Source: Pseudomonadota bacterium (lineage in GTDB: Bacteria > Pseudomonadota > Gammaproteobacteria > Steroidobacterales > Steroidobacteraceae). Taken from it: DNA of 64,000 nt. Location: NCBI GenBank assembly GCA_023457495.1, contig JAEWLQ010000051.1, forward strand, positions 18,387 through 82,386. The letters are read 5' to 3'. The notes under the pieces were generated by a model. The model did no database searches, was not told the origin of the DNA, and was given only the letters and a program-made list of their open reading frames with translations. Positions within the stretch are counted from its first letter, which is position 1. Every line of letters starts with the position of its first letter. Positions 14,703 to 24,200 of this stretch are shown here, piece by piece. A program made the translations under genes and the position numbers.

Positions 14703-15343
14703 AACTGAAGCCAAATTCACGTGCAATCCCAGCATTGCTCACGTGCGCATTGCTGGGTGGCTGCACGGCTATTCGCGTGCAGCCAGTATCGTCGCAGGAG
14801 CGCATCGAACACGTATGTATCGAACGCAATCCGCGAGTCACCATTGGTGACTTCATTCCCGTGATGCAGGAAGGGTTCCGCAACCATGGAATTGAAAGTA
14901 GCGTTGTCGATTCTTCAGCGAATTGCCGATACACATCGGTTTATACCGCTCGGCGTACCTGGGATATCACGACCTATCTTTCTCAAGCGCAGATCGATAT
15001 TCGAAGAGCTGGCAGGACTATCGCGACCGCGCACTATCACTTACGTGGCAAAGGCGGCTTTGCATTGAACAAGTGGGCGGGGACGCGAACGAAGATACTT
15101 CCGGTCATGGAGCAGTTGCTCTCTCAATTGCCGCGGCCGGATAAGTACACCGTACGAACTATCGTTGAGCCGGCCCCTGAGGTGCTGCCTGTTTCGACTC
15201 TCACGTCCGCCACAAACTCCGATAAGCCGACCGAAGGAGAACTCCTGAGAAAGCTATCGGAGCTGAAGGACGCCTACGAAGCTCAATTGATCACTAAAGA
15301 AGAATACGAGGCGAAACGTCGAGCATTGATTGATGCGCTCTAG
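14699..15343 (+). CDS. Sbal_3080-type lipoprotein with SHOCT tail
   Basis: A 214-residue lipoprotein: signal peptide with lipobox LLGGC (Cys22). Residues 22-160 match my recollection of the Sbal_3080 lipoprotein family (GCTAIRVQPV, IEHVCIERNPRVTIGDF, then RRTWDITTYLS and HYHLRGKGGF). The last 32 residues (LLRKLSELKDAYEAQLITKE and then EYEAKRRAL) are a SHOCT motif, a short helical module found at the ends of many envelope and membrane proteins. It follows the 134-residue exported protein with a four-base overlap. It is probably anchored in the outer or inner membrane; its role is unknown. Confidence 0.75.
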   Translation: MKLKPNSRAIPALLTCALLGGCTAIRVQPVSSQERIEHVCIERNPRVTIGDFIPVMQEGFRNHGIESSVVDSSANCRYTSVYTARRTWDITTYLSQAQIDIRRAGRTIATAHYHLRGKGGFALNKWAGTRTKILPVMEQLLSQLPRPDKYTVRTIVEPAPEVLPVSTLTSATNSDKPTEGELLRKLSELKDAYEAQLITKEEYEAKRRALIDAL

Positions 15344-15375
15344 CAGATTGGCTACGAACCCGGGTGTCGCGGAGG

Positions 15376-16680
15376 CTATTCCTGAACTCCAGAATCGGCG
15401 CCACGCCGAAGTATTGGCGCAAACGTTCCAGCTGGAACGTCCTCGCCGCGCTTCGCCTGCTGCATGAGCACCTCGACCGCGAGATCCAGGTTCATGCGAT
15501 CCCCACGCCAAACCGAGATCGGTTCGGCTGAGGGAGGCAGACGCCGCCAATCTCCCAACGGCTGCGTGCAGCCGGGCGCCACGCTATCCACGCTCTCACC
15601 GTTGCGCTTCACGAACCGCAGCGCGCCGTCGTCGAGTCGTTCGATGCGGATGCCGCCTTCGTGGACGGCGTGATGATGGAAGCGGCATAGCGAGACGAGG
15701 TTCGAGGGCTTCGTTTCGCCGCCGTTGGCCCAGTGCTCCACGTGATGTGCATCGATGTAGCGCGTGTTCGAACAGCCGGGGAAGCGGCAGCTCTTGTCGC
15801 GGGCATTGAGCACGCGGCGGAGTGGGGCGGAGATGGTACGGGTCTTGCGGCCGACGTTGAGCGGCTCGCCATCATCGTTCTCGATCAGCGCGACGACGCT
15901 CGCATCGCAGGCGAGTCGGCGCGCGGTCTCGGCGGCCATCGACGGACCGTGTTCGAACTCGCAGCAGCCGGCAGTGCGGTCACGCAGGGTTTCGGCGGCT
16001 ACGTGAACAACGATCTGGTGGCGATCCGTGCCAGGCGCTTCGATGGCTTCATGCGCAACAAAGCTTTCCGCCACCAGCGCGAGCGCATCCGCGCGGCGCG
16101 CGCTGAACCGCACGCGCTCCTCAGACGTTCCAGCTGGAACGTTTTCAACCGCGATGTCCAGCGCATTCAGCACCAGCGCGCCGACCTCGGCCGTGAGGCG
16201 GGCATTAATAATGAGTGAGCCATCGTCGTCGTATCGGTACATGAGGCTGCGGTTCTGCTGTTGCCGCGCTTCGCGGGAGAGTTCTTCGGCCTCTTGGCAA
16301 CGCCGGTACGCGCGCACGAGTTTCTCGACATGATTCGCCGTGCCGTGCTCGGCAATCATCAGGAAATAGTCCTCGGTCGCGGCATTCGCCACGCGCGTGA
16401 TCTCGCGCACCTTGGAATAGCTGATCCGGCCGCTCTCCATCGCGGCGCTGAGCTTGGGCAGGCTCTCGAGCGCGCGGCTGACGCGCACTTTCTCGCGCGC
16501 GGCGCCCATCGCGATGCCGCACTTCCAGTTGAGCCAGTGCGCGCAGGACTGTGTCGCGCCGTCGGACCAGCCGGTGCGCCGGTCGAACTCGGCGATCAGC
16601 ATGAGCCAGCGATGATGCGCGGCGTTGAGGTGGCCGGTGAAGCCGCAGATCTCGGCGGCGAGCTCGTCGATGGAACGCAT
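15376..16680 (-). CDS. DUF222/13E12-repeat HNH endonuclease
   Basis: A 434-residue protein with an N-terminal DUF222 (13E12) domain (HRWLMLIAEFDRRTGW, SYSKVREITRVA) and a C-terminal HNH nuclease: DKSCRFPGCSNTRYIDAHHV then HWANGG, NLVSLCRFHHHAVHEGG, with the paired cysteines and His-Asn-His ligands intact. This family is common in actinobacteria and some proteobacteria and is often multicopy; its biological role is not settled. The coding sequence contains two identical 18 bp palindromes, 15423-15440 and 16125-16142, each read as VPAGT and with Glu/Asp-rich flanks, which look like in-frame insertions. The start at 16680 is chosen because the ribosome-binding site GGAGGTGTCC precedes it. Confidence 0.85.
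   Translation of the reverse strand: MRSIDELAAEICGFTGHLNAAHHRWLMLIAEFDRRTGWSDGATQSCAHWLNWKCGIAMGAAREKVRVSRALESLPKLSAAMESGRISYSKVREITRVANAATEDYFLMIAEHGTANHVEKLVRAYRRCQEAEELSREARQQQNRSLMYRYDDDGSLIINARLTAEVGALVLNALDIAVENVPAGTSEERVRFSARRADALALVAESFVAHEAIEAPGTDRHQIVVHVAAETLRDRTAGCCEFEHGPSMAAETARRLACDASVVALIENDDGEPLNVGRKTRTISAPLRRVLNARDKSCRFPGCSNTRYIDAHHVEHWANGGETKPSNLVSLCRFHHHAVHEGGIRIERLDDGALRFVKRNGESVDSVAPGCTQPLGDWRRLPPSAEPISVWRGDRMNLDLAVEVLMQQAKRGEDVPAGTFAPILRRGADSGVQE
15423..15440. repeat. Perfect 18 bp palindrome ACGTTCCAGCTGGAACGT inside the HNH gene
   Basis: A perfect palindrome near the 3' end of the HNH gene, encoding DVPAGTF on the minus strand. Identical to the copy at 16125-16142. Confidence 0.85.
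16125..16142. repeat. Perfect 18 bp palindrome ACGTTCCAGCTGGAACGT inside the HNH gene, second copy
   Basis: Second perfect copy, 702 bases from the first and in the same gene, encoding NVPAGTS. The flanks of the two copies are not similar, so they are not part of a larger repeat unit. Confidence 0.85.
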
Positions 16681-16850
16681 GGACACCTCCGTGTGGCCAG
16701 GCTGGCGACTGTGTTTGCGTACAGTATACGCGCCGCGCGCGCGGCGTGCATCGCGAAAGCGCATGCTTCGCGACGAAACTCGACGTGCCGAACTAGTTAG
16801 TTGAAGCGGCGGTGCCGCCGGCGAGCGCGAGCGACTTCGGCGCCTGCCGA

Positions 16851-17753
16851 CTATCTGCGCGCGTGCAACATCCTGTACAGCGGATCGCCCTTGAACCCGT
16901 GATGCTGACGCGCATACGCGTACTCCCAGAGCAGTGGCGTCGAAAACATCACCGTGCCGTCACCGGTCGCGGGATCGAGCGCCAGCGTGATGCTCGCGGG
17001 ACAACGGGTGCGGATGCTGCGATCGCGGGGCGGGCACCAGCGCCAGATGCCGAACTTGCGTTCGCGGTGATCGGTGGTGTCGCCTTCCATCGTTTCGATG
17101 ATCACCTGGCCGCTGCGCGTGAACTTGTCGGGTCTGCCGAACCGGGCGATGAGTTTCTCGAGCACGCGGTCGTAGGTGGTCACGTGCCCGCCGGGCAGCT
17201 TGCGCAACTCCTCGCGTGTTTCACTGCGGAACAACATGCGCACGCCGCAGAACTTGTTCATCTCGTCGAACTCTTGCGGCACATCGAGTTTGACGCCGTT
17301 CCAGTTCGCGCAGAATTGATAGATCACGGGATGCAGGTAAACGCCGTTCTTCTCGCTGCCGAAGCGGGCGCCCTGGTCGTCGACCGTGTATTCGGACAGC
17401 ACGTAGAGCCCGCCACCCTCGAACTTCGCGCGCATGCTGTTCAGCGTCGCCATGGGTTCGCATTTGCCGGGATCCGCGCCGTCCTCGACGACGGCATAGC
17501 CGCCGATCGTTATGCAGGTGAATTTCAGATCCGTCTGCACGGGGCGCATCCACGCGGCGCCAACGCCGATCGGCGTCTCCGGCAGTTGCGCGAAGCCGGG
17601 GCTGGTGCGCAGCGCTTCCCAGAGCTGGCCGCCGAAGCCGTCGGGCGCGGCGTATTTCACTTTCTTGGGTTTGTCGGCCGCGTGCGCGGAGAGGACGGCC
17701 GTGAGCAGCAGTGCTGCGAAGGCGCGCAGGTACGGAGAGGACGGGTTCTTCAT
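16851..17753 (-). CDS. Exported protein of unknown function
   Basis: A 300-residue protein with a signal peptide (about 1-25, cleavage after HAA) and four to six cysteines (FTCITIGG, GKCEPMATL, FCANWNG, KFCGVRM, RWCPPRD, TRCPASITL). The sequence alternates strands and loops with conserved-looking elements such as YDRVLEKLIARFGRPDKF, a pattern also seen in calcium- or sugar-binding exported proteins, but I cannot name a family. It lies 36 bases before the divergent-neighbour RarD gene (same strand, downstream of it), so the two might be transcribed together. It is probably periplasmic. Confidence 0.6.
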   Translation of the reverse strand: MKNPSSPYLRAFAALLLTAVLSAHAADKPKKVKYAAPDGFGGQLWEALRTSPGFAQLPETPIGVGAAWMRPVQTDLKFTCITIGGYAVVEDGADPGKCEPMATLNSMRAKFEGGGLYVLSEYTVDDQGARFGSEKNGVYLHPVIYQFCANWNGVKLDVPQEFDEMNKFCGVRMLFRSETREELRKLPGGHVTTYDRVLEKLIARFGRPDKFTRSGQVIIETMEGDTTDHRERKFGIWRWCPPRDRSIRTRCPASITLALDPATGDGTVMFSTPLLWEYAYARQHHGFKGDPLYRMLHARR

Positions 17754-17789
17754 GTCGATTGTTGTTATAGCGAAATGCCGCCAAATCGA

Positions 17790-18668
17790 CTAGCCGGCCG
17801 CTGACTTGGCCTTGTACCACCCATTCACCGCGTAGATCGCGAGACCCATCCAGATGAGCACGAATCCCATCGCGCGTGCGGCCGGAAACGGCTCGTGAAA
17901 CACAACGAGTCCACAAACGAGTTGCAGCGAAGGACCAATGAACTGGATCACTCCCATCGTCGACAACGGAATGTGTCGCGCGCCGTACGCAAACAACACC
18001 AGCGGTATCGCGGTGACCACGCCGCTCGCGAGCAGCAGCCCATCGACGAGTGGACTCATGTGTCCGAACGCGCCGATGCCCGACATCTCGCACCAGATCA
18101 GATAACCCACCGCGAACGGCGTGAGCAGCACGCATTCGACCGCGAGGCCGGGCAACGCCTCGACCGCGACCGTCTTGCGGATGAGCCCATACAACGCGAA
18201 CGACGCGCCAACCATGAGCGCGAGCCAGGGCGTGTGGCCGGCAACATAGGTGAGGTACATAACGCCGGCGGTCGCGAACACGATGGCGATCCACTGCACG
18301 CGGTCGAGTCGCTCCGACAACACGACGATGCCGAGCACGACGTTGATGAGCGGGCCGATGTAATACGCGAGGCTGACGTCGAGCACGCGGTCGTGGTTCA
18401 CGGCCCACGCAAAGCCTATCCAGTTGACGCAGATGAGGAACGCGCTGCAGGCGAGCCGCAGCAGTACGTCCTTGCGCAACATCGCGTCGCGCAGCTTGAA
18501 GAGGTCGCGGGTGACGGCGAGCCACGCGATCACGAACACCAGCGACCACGCGATCCGGTGCGCGGTGATCTGCATCGCGGACACGCGCACGAGTCCGATC
18601 AGATAGAGAGGAAAGAATCCCCAGATGACGAACGCACTGATCGCCGCGGTGTAGCCGTGCTTGCGCAT
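17790..18668 (-). CDS. rarD: RarD-type EamA transporter (chloramphenicol-sensitivity family)
   Basis: A 292-residue integral membrane protein with ten hydrophobic segments in two EamA repeats. RarD landmarks are GFFPLYLIGL near the start (the RarD signature of G-F-x-P-x-Y/F), the cytoplasmic loop TRDLFKLRDAML, the central GFAWAVNHDRVLDVSLAYYI and, in the second repeat, GVIQFIGPSLQLVCGLVVFH. RarD proteins are inner-membrane permeases of the drug/metabolite superfamily, named for chloramphenicol sensitivity; the real substrate is unclear in most species. Its full length agrees with the family's usual 290-300 residues. It stands alone or with the downstream exported gene. Confidence 0.9.
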   Translation of the reverse strand: MRKHGYTAAISAFVIWGFFPLYLIGLVRVSAMQITAHRIAWSLVFVIAWLAVTRDLFKLRDAMLRKDVLLRLACSAFLICVNWIGFAWAVNHDRVLDVSLAYYIGPLINVVLGIVVLSERLDRVQWIAIVFATAGVMYLTYVAGHTPWLALMVGASFALYGLIRKTVAVEALPGLAVECVLLTPFAVGYLIWCEMSGIGAFGHMSPLVDGLLLASGVVTAIPLVLFAYGARHIPLSTMGVIQFIGPSLQLVCGLVVFHEPFPAARAMGFVLIWMGLAIYAVNGWYKAKSAAG

Positions 18669-18959
18669 GTGATGGGCTTGGCCCCGATAACTGTATCAGT
18701 GGACGCGGCAACTCGTCCGCTAAGGGTCGGCGCAAGCGTCAATTCACACATCTGGCCGCGAAACGAGATATATCGGGCTATTCGCCTCCCGACGTGTTAG
18801 GGTCTTCCTCGCTCGTGATCCTTTCGCCTTGACTCCTTGGCCGCGCGCGCCTTCCCGGCGCCTCTCTCAGGCCAGAGCGCCATCTCAAAAGCCTCCCGAA
18901 CCACCGACGCGCCTCGCTAGAGCGCGGCGGCGACCTTTCATTCACTCGAGATTTTTTCA

Positions 18960-19229
18960 ATGACCAAACTTTATGTCGGAAATCTTCCTTTCACGGCCAC
19001 CGAAGACGCCGTTCGCAACCTCTTCGCAGATCACGGTACGGTGGAGAAGATTTCGCTGATCAATGACCGCGACACGGGCCGTCCCCGTGGCTTCGGTTTC
19101 ATCGAGATGTCGAACTCGGATGCCACGCGCGCCATGCAGGCGCTCAACGGCAAGGACTTCGATGGCCGCGCGCTCAAGATCAACGAAGCGCAGGACAAGC
19201 CCCGCACGAGCGGATATTCACGCTATTGA
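18960..19229 (+). CDS. RRM RNA-binding protein
   Basis: An 89-residue protein made of one RNA recognition motif: RNP2 LYVGNL at 4-9 and RNP1 RGFGFIEM at 43-50, both with the aromatic residues that stack on RNA. Short single-RRM proteins like this are widespread in proteobacteria and cyanobacteria and are often cold-induced. The ATG has no purine-rich ribosome-binding site; the 20 bases before it (CTCGAGATTTTTTCA) are pyrimidine-rich, and a long untranslated region of about 180 bases with possible structure precedes it, suggesting translational control. The Rossmann-like beta-alpha-beta pattern is complete, and only a 13-residue tail follows. It leads a run of same-strand genes (receiver, Lys-rich peptide). 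Confidence 0.9.
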   Translation: MTKLYVGNLPFTATEDAVRNLFADHGTVEKISLINDRDTGRPRGFGFIEMSNSDATRAMQALNGKDFDGRALKINEAQDKPRTSGYSRY

Positions 19230-19241
19230 TGGGAGACGCTG

Positions 19242-19709
19242 ATGCAAATCCATAGTCAGGCCATGCTTCGCAGTCATCTGCCGCTGCCGGATTACCCGGA
19301 GCCTGCTGTGGAACTTGCATCCAGCGACTTCAAGATCCTGATCGTCAACGAAGACATGCGCTCGGCGGATACGCTGAAGCGCACGTTGCACGATCTCGGA
19401 TACTTCACCACGTTCACCGCGTACTCGGCGCGTCGCGCGCTCGAGGTCGCGGTGGACTTCTCTCCGGCGGTCGCGTTGCTCGATCTCGAGCTGCCCGACA
19501 TGACCGGCTATCAACTGGCGCACCGGCTGCGGTCGCATCTGTCGACTTGCGTCCGTCAGGTGCCGTTGCTGGCGATCGCCGAACTACCCATGTACGGCAC
19601 CGCGGAGCTCACGCGCGCGGCGGGTTTCATGGGTTGGCTGGCGAAGCCAGTCGAGCCGGCTGCGTTGAACGCGCTGTTGAACCGGCTGCTGACAGGAGAA
19701 CCGTCATGA
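19242..19709 (+). CDS. Stand-alone response-regulator receiver domain
   Basis: A 155-residue protein: a 28-residue N-terminal extension followed by one CheY-like receiver. The acidic pair is Glu37-Asp38 (IVNEDM), the phosphorylation site Asp81 (LLDLELPD) and the lysine Lys135 (AKPVEP). At the Thr/Ser position on strand 4 the sequence is LLAIAE, so an alanine stands where a hydroxyl residue is usual, which may weaken signalling. There is no output domain. It follows the RRM gene by 12 bases and overlaps the Lys-rich peptide by four bases, hence the three are probably one transcript. The partner kinase is not in the window near it. Confidence 0.85.
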   Translation: MQIHSQAMLRSHLPLPDYPEPAVELASSDFKILIVNEDMRSADTLKRTLHDLGYFTTFTAYSARRALEVAVDFSPAVALLDLELPDMTGYQLAHRLRSHLSTCVRQVPLLAIAELPMYGTAELTRAAGFMGWLAKPVEPAALNALLNRLLTGEPS

Positions 19710-19825
19710 GCAAGAACATGGACCAGAAGAAGAGCTCGAAGAAGAAGGCGTTGAAGACCTTCGACGAGAAGCGCGCCGCGAAGAAAGCCAAGAAAGCGGA
19801 AAAGGCTTTTCTGCATCGAGCTTGA
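19706..19825 (+). CDS. Lysine-rich 39-residue peptide
   Basis: A 39-residue protein starting MSKNMDQKKSSKKKALKTFD and rich in Lys and Ala (KRAAKKAKKAEKAF). Its ATG overlaps the receiver gene stop by four bases (ATGA), which supports translation. It is short, basic and probably helical, so it could bind nucleic acid or act as a small regulator; it may be a functional peptide or a frameshifted leftover. The preceding AGGAGA is a possible ribosome-binding site. No family is recognised. Confidence 0.6.
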   Translation: MSKNMDQKKSSKKKALKTFDEKRAAKKAKKAEKAFLHRA

Positions 19826-19937
19826 CGCCGGTGCCGTCAGACGCCACCTGCAACGGCGACTGACAGACCATGGTCCACTGGCAACGCGGGACGGGGCGGC
19901 TACGCTGAAATGAAATAGCCGCTGGGATGGTTCTGCG

Positions 19938-20318
19938 ATGCCATCGTGCAACCGATTTCTTTACCTGGCTGTCCTCGCCTCGCTACTGACGCTGGGCTGC
20001 GCCGGTACGCCTCCCCCTGACGCCGAAATGGCGCGCGCAAGAACCCTCATTTCTCAAGCCGAGAGCAGCGGCGCGCAGCGCTACGCGGCCGCCGACATCG
20101 ATCGCGCACGCAGCAAGCTCGCGGAAGCGCAAGCCGCGCTCACCAGCAAAGACTTCGACGTGGCGCGCATGCGCGCGGACGAAGCCGCGGCGGACGCCGA
20201 GCTCGCCGCCGCCCGCGCCCGCAGCAGCGACGCGCAACGCGCGGCCGACGAGATGCAAAGAAGCGTGGACATGCTGCGGCAGGAAGCGGAGCGCGGCCTG
20301 CCGAGGAGTCAGCCATGA
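19938..20318 (+). CDS. DUF4398-type lipoprotein
   Basis: A 126-residue lipoprotein with lipobox LTLGC (Cys21). The mature part is one long helical, Ala/Arg/Glu-rich region of about 90 residues with a DUF4398 pattern (ARARTLISQAESSGAQRY, then LAEAQAALTSKDF). DUF4398 proteins are small periplasmic lipoproteins commonly found before OmpA-like genes. The stop overlaps the next start by four bases (ATGA), so it is coupled to the OmpA-domain gene. It probably lies on the outer membrane, facing the periplasm, and may help to anchor or scaffold peptidoglycan. Confidence 0.85.
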   Translation: MPSCNRFLYLAVLASLLTLGCAGTPPPDAEMARARTLISQAESSGAQRYAAADIDRARSKLAEAQAALTSKDFDVARMRADEAAADAELAAARARSSDAQRAADEMQRSVDMLRQEAERGLPRSQP

Positions 20319-21097
20319 AACACGCACACGCATTCGCAGTTGCGGTGATGGTGGGATCGCTCTCGGCAATGCTCATGTCGTGTGGCTCCGGTCCGCCGTT
20401 GAACACCAATGCGCTGCTCGAGGCGCGAACCCGCGTCGGGCAGCTGTCGGATAACCCCGCCTCCGCCGAAGTCGCGAGCCGCGAACTATCTTCCGCGCGC
20501 AACCAGCTGTCGCTCGCCGAAACGGCGCTGAAGGAAAAGAACCAGGCCGCGCTGGATCATCACGCCTATCTCGCGTCCCGCCAGGCCGAGACGGGCAACG
20601 AACGCATCCGCGAGCGCGACGCGCGCAGCGCGGTCACGCAGAGCGAAGCCGAGCGCAACCGAGTGCTGCTCGACGCGCGCAACGCGGAGCTCGAGGCGCG
20701 CAAGGCGCTCGCGGCGCAGGAGACGGCGCGCGGCACGGTGCTGACGCTCGGCGATGTGCTGTTCGACACTGGCAAGGCAATCCTCAAGCCGGGTGCGGAC
20801 GCGACGCTGAACCGCGTGAGCGAATTCATGAGGCGTTATCCGCAGACGCGGCTGCGCATCGAAGGACACACGGACAGCCAGGGCTCCGAGCGGATGAACT
20901 ACGAGCTCTCGCAGCGCCGCGCGGTGGCGGTCGCGGACGCGTTGACCGCGCGCGGCGTGGCGCGGGATCGCATTCTGACGGAGGGCAAGGGTCCGTCGAT
21001 GCCCATCGCCAGTAACGACACGGCGGAAGGGCGTCAACGGAACCGCCGCGTCGAAATGGTGTTTTCCGACAGCAGCGGCAATTTCGTGGGTGGCTGA
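20315..21097 (+). CDS. OmpA-domain lipoprotein with DUF4398 region
   Basis: A 260-residue lipoprotein (lipobox LMSC, Cys23). Residues 30-130 are helical and Arg/Ala-rich, in the style of DUF4398, and the C-terminal part is a complete OmpA peptidoglycan-binding domain: GDVLFDTGKAILKPGAD, RIEGHTDSQGSERMNYELSQ and RNRRVEMVF. The conserved Asp of HTD and the Arg of QRR that contact diaminopimelate are present. It is encoded with the preceding DUF4398 lipoprotein (four-base overlap), so the two are likely expressed together and link outer membrane to cell wall. Confidence 0.9.
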   Translation: MKHAHAFAVAVMVGSLSAMLMSCGSGPPLNTNALLEARTRVGQLSDNPASAEVASRELSSARNQLSLAETALKEKNQAALDHHAYLASRQAETGNERIRERDARSAVTQSEAERNRVLLDARNAELEARKALAAQETARGTVLTLGDVLFDTGKAILKPGADATLNRVSEFMRRYPQTRLRIEGHTDSQGSERMNYELSQRRAVAVADALTARGVARDRILTEGKGPSMPIASNDTAEGRQRNRRVEMVFSDSSGNFVGG

Positions 21098-21214
21098 CGA
21101 GCGCGCGAGCCTGATTCTGTAATCTCAACCTGAACGGCTCGACTTCGAGCTATGTAAGGAAAGACAATCCCGCAGCAGAGATATCCAAGGCCCGTAGAGG
21201 CGGAGGAGTCTGAG

Positions 21215-24200
21215 GTGGGTACAGGGAGCAGATTCGTCGCGGCGTTACTCGCGCTCGCGCTTTCGTCGTTGGTCCCGGCAGCCGAGCGGCCACACATCGG
21301 CTTCGCGGAAAAGATCGTGGTGACCCCCGGAACGGCGCGGGTGCAGTTCGACGCGTACGGCCGCCGATTCGCCCTGAACCTGCGCAGCAACGACCGCGCC
21401 CTCGGGCGGCTGAGTCTCAAGCAACGGACCTCCATCGCCGGAACCCGGCTCTGGCGTGGAACGCTCGAGGGTCAATCCGGCTCCTGGGTACGGCTGACGG
21501 AAAGCGGCGGCGCGAGCGAGGGCGTGATCTGGGACGGTCACGATCTCTATGTCGTCACGCGATACGAAAACATCGCGTCCTCGCTGGGAGCGCCGCTGAC
21601 GGCCAAGGCCGGCGACACGGTGATCTTCCGGCTTTCGGATTCCACCAATCTACTGCCCTCGGGGTACTGCGGCACCGGGCCGTCGCCCGACGGCCTCGCG
21701 TCTAACAACGGTCTCGTGCAGTACCGCAACATGGTCGCCGAGATGAAGATCCAGTCGCGGATGCAGGCCATCGCGCCTTCGGCCCGGCAGCTGGAAATTT
21801 CGATGATCGCGGACAGCACCTTGGTGGCGCGCACGTCCGACGCGATGGCCTCCATGCTCGGCATCTACAACATCGTCGACGGAATCTATGCCGAACAGTT
21901 AGGGCTGCTGATCGTTCCGGCGGACATCCGATTGATCCCCGCGGCAGGCGATCCATTCACGTCAACCAATCCCGCGACTCTCCTGGGACAGCTCGAAACG
22001 TACCGGCTGAACACGCCGGCCATCGCCTCGCTTGGAATCGCACATCTTTTCACCGGACTCGATCTCGATGGCGACATCGGTGGAATCGCGCGCCTGGGCG
22101 GGGCCTGCCAGGCGACCGAAGCGGTGTCGCTCACGGAAGGTTGGCTCGACAACTTGTCGTCAGCGCTCATCATGGCCCACGAGATCGGGCACAACCTCGG
22201 CGCTGACCACGACGGCACCGGCGCCTGCGTAACGGTTCCCGACTCTGACTCTTACCTGATGTCGCCGACTTTCAACTACAGCCAACGGTTCTCCCAATGC
22301 AGCCTCGATTCGATGAATGCGTTCCTCGCGACCGCGTCCTGCCTGGCGCCGGCCGTTTACGCAAAGGTGGAGTTGCCACGGGACTCGCGCTCATTCTTCG
22401 TCGATGTCGACGTACCGATGACGATGCCGTTCGATCTCCATTCCACGGGTACCAGCACCATCAATGGCGCGAAGCTGGACCTGAATGTGCACGAGAGTTT
22501 CGTGCTGACCGCCACGACGCCTGGCGTGACCTGTACTCCTGTGCCGCCCTTGCTCAGCTGCGACGTGGGTTCGATTCCCGCGGGTGAAGTGCGACGTGTC
22601 GAGCTGACCTTCATCCCCGGGCAACAGGGCTACTTCGACATGGGAGCGACGGTGTCCGCCTCCAACAACCAGAACACCCGCGATACCTCGCAACGCAATT
22701 CGATCAACGTGCGGCCGAACATCGATGTGTCGGTAGCCGTCGCCACTTCCACCTCGATTGCGGTCCTTGGCGACATGGTCGACGTCACGCTGACCGTGCG
22801 CTCGCTGAGGACACGCACGGCGCTCGATGTTCGAGTCAGCGTTTCGGGTGGTGGTTTGTCGGCCGAGTCGTTCGATGCGCCGGCTGGCGTCACTTGCCGG
22901 TACGGCGTAAACATCGCCGGCGACGCCATCTGTAGTTTGGGTGACATTCCCGGCGGTGAGACCCGGACCATCGTCATGCACTCCAGGGCATCGCAGGTCG
23001 TGCATCAGGTGTTGGGCAGGGCGTACGTGACCGCGAGCAACGAGTCGTCCGGCAACCTCAACAACGAGGCGACGTTCACGATGAGTGTCGGCGCCGGGCA
23101 TGACGTCGGCCTGGAAGACCTGATGCCCATGGAGCCGGTGCGGTACAACATGCCTTTTGAGTACCGCGCCAACCTGCGTTCCTATGGCACGGAATCCGTG
23201 GACGGCGTGCGCGTCAACATCGAGCTCAACATGCAGGTTCCGCGCGCGCTCGACTCGATCACTTCCGTAACCCTCGGCGGAAACGCGTGTATCCGGCACT
23301 ACAACTGGAGGTATGAGTGCATCGTCGGAACGATGGCGGCCGGTGAAGTCCTGCCCATTTCGATCGTGGGCATTGCCACTGGAGTGGGGGTAAACCGCGT
23401 CACGATGGATTCATACGCCACGGTCAACGATAACCCGTCCAATGACCGTGTCTCCCGCAGCTGGATAGTGCTCTATGGACTGGACGCTTCTCTCCAGGGC
23501 GGCGTGTCTGAGCTGATCGAAGGAGTGGAAGGAGGTGGTTCCTTCGGAGTGTGGTCGAACGGCATTCAGGCGGCGAACGATGCGGTGTTGAACGTCGAAT
23601 TTCCGGAGCAGGTGCGCCTGACGCGGATCGACGTGAGCCAATTCAGCACGGCTAACTGCTCGATCGTCGATCCTCGGCACTTGCGCTGCACATACGACTT
23701 TCCGCCTTCGAGCCTCCATCAGAGTTTCTCGTACTACGTGATCAGCGACGTGCCGGGCACATACCAGGCGACCGCGACGCTCGAGCTCGAGGGCGACGAG
23801 AATCCAGCAAACAACACTCTTCAGTTCCCGGTCAACGTAGCTGCCTACATCGACGCCGGCGTGCGCAGGCCGGAGACCCTGCCGCTATTCATGCTCACAG
23901 GACAGGACCTGACGATTCCGTTCGAAGTATTCATCGGCCCGCGTCCGGTCAGCGACGTCTCGCTGGAAATATTCGCGCAGCAAAGCGCCGAGATCTCGTC
24001 GGTATCCACCGGAAGCGGGACTTGCACGCGTGTCCTTGCGAATCAGTACACCTGTGCGCTCGGTGACCTGCCGAGCGGCAGCGTCGTGAACCTCTCCGCC
24101 GTGTTCACGACGACCAATACAGAGGGCACCGCGTATTTCAGCGCGAGCGTCTCCACGCCCGGGGACAAGATCCCCAACAACAATAACGCGCACGCCTCCA

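Noticed and set aside
17221..18735. A 504-codon minus-strand frame overlapping the RarD gene
   Set aside because: Arg/His-rich antisense-frame product; the RarD protein in the other frame is a clear match.
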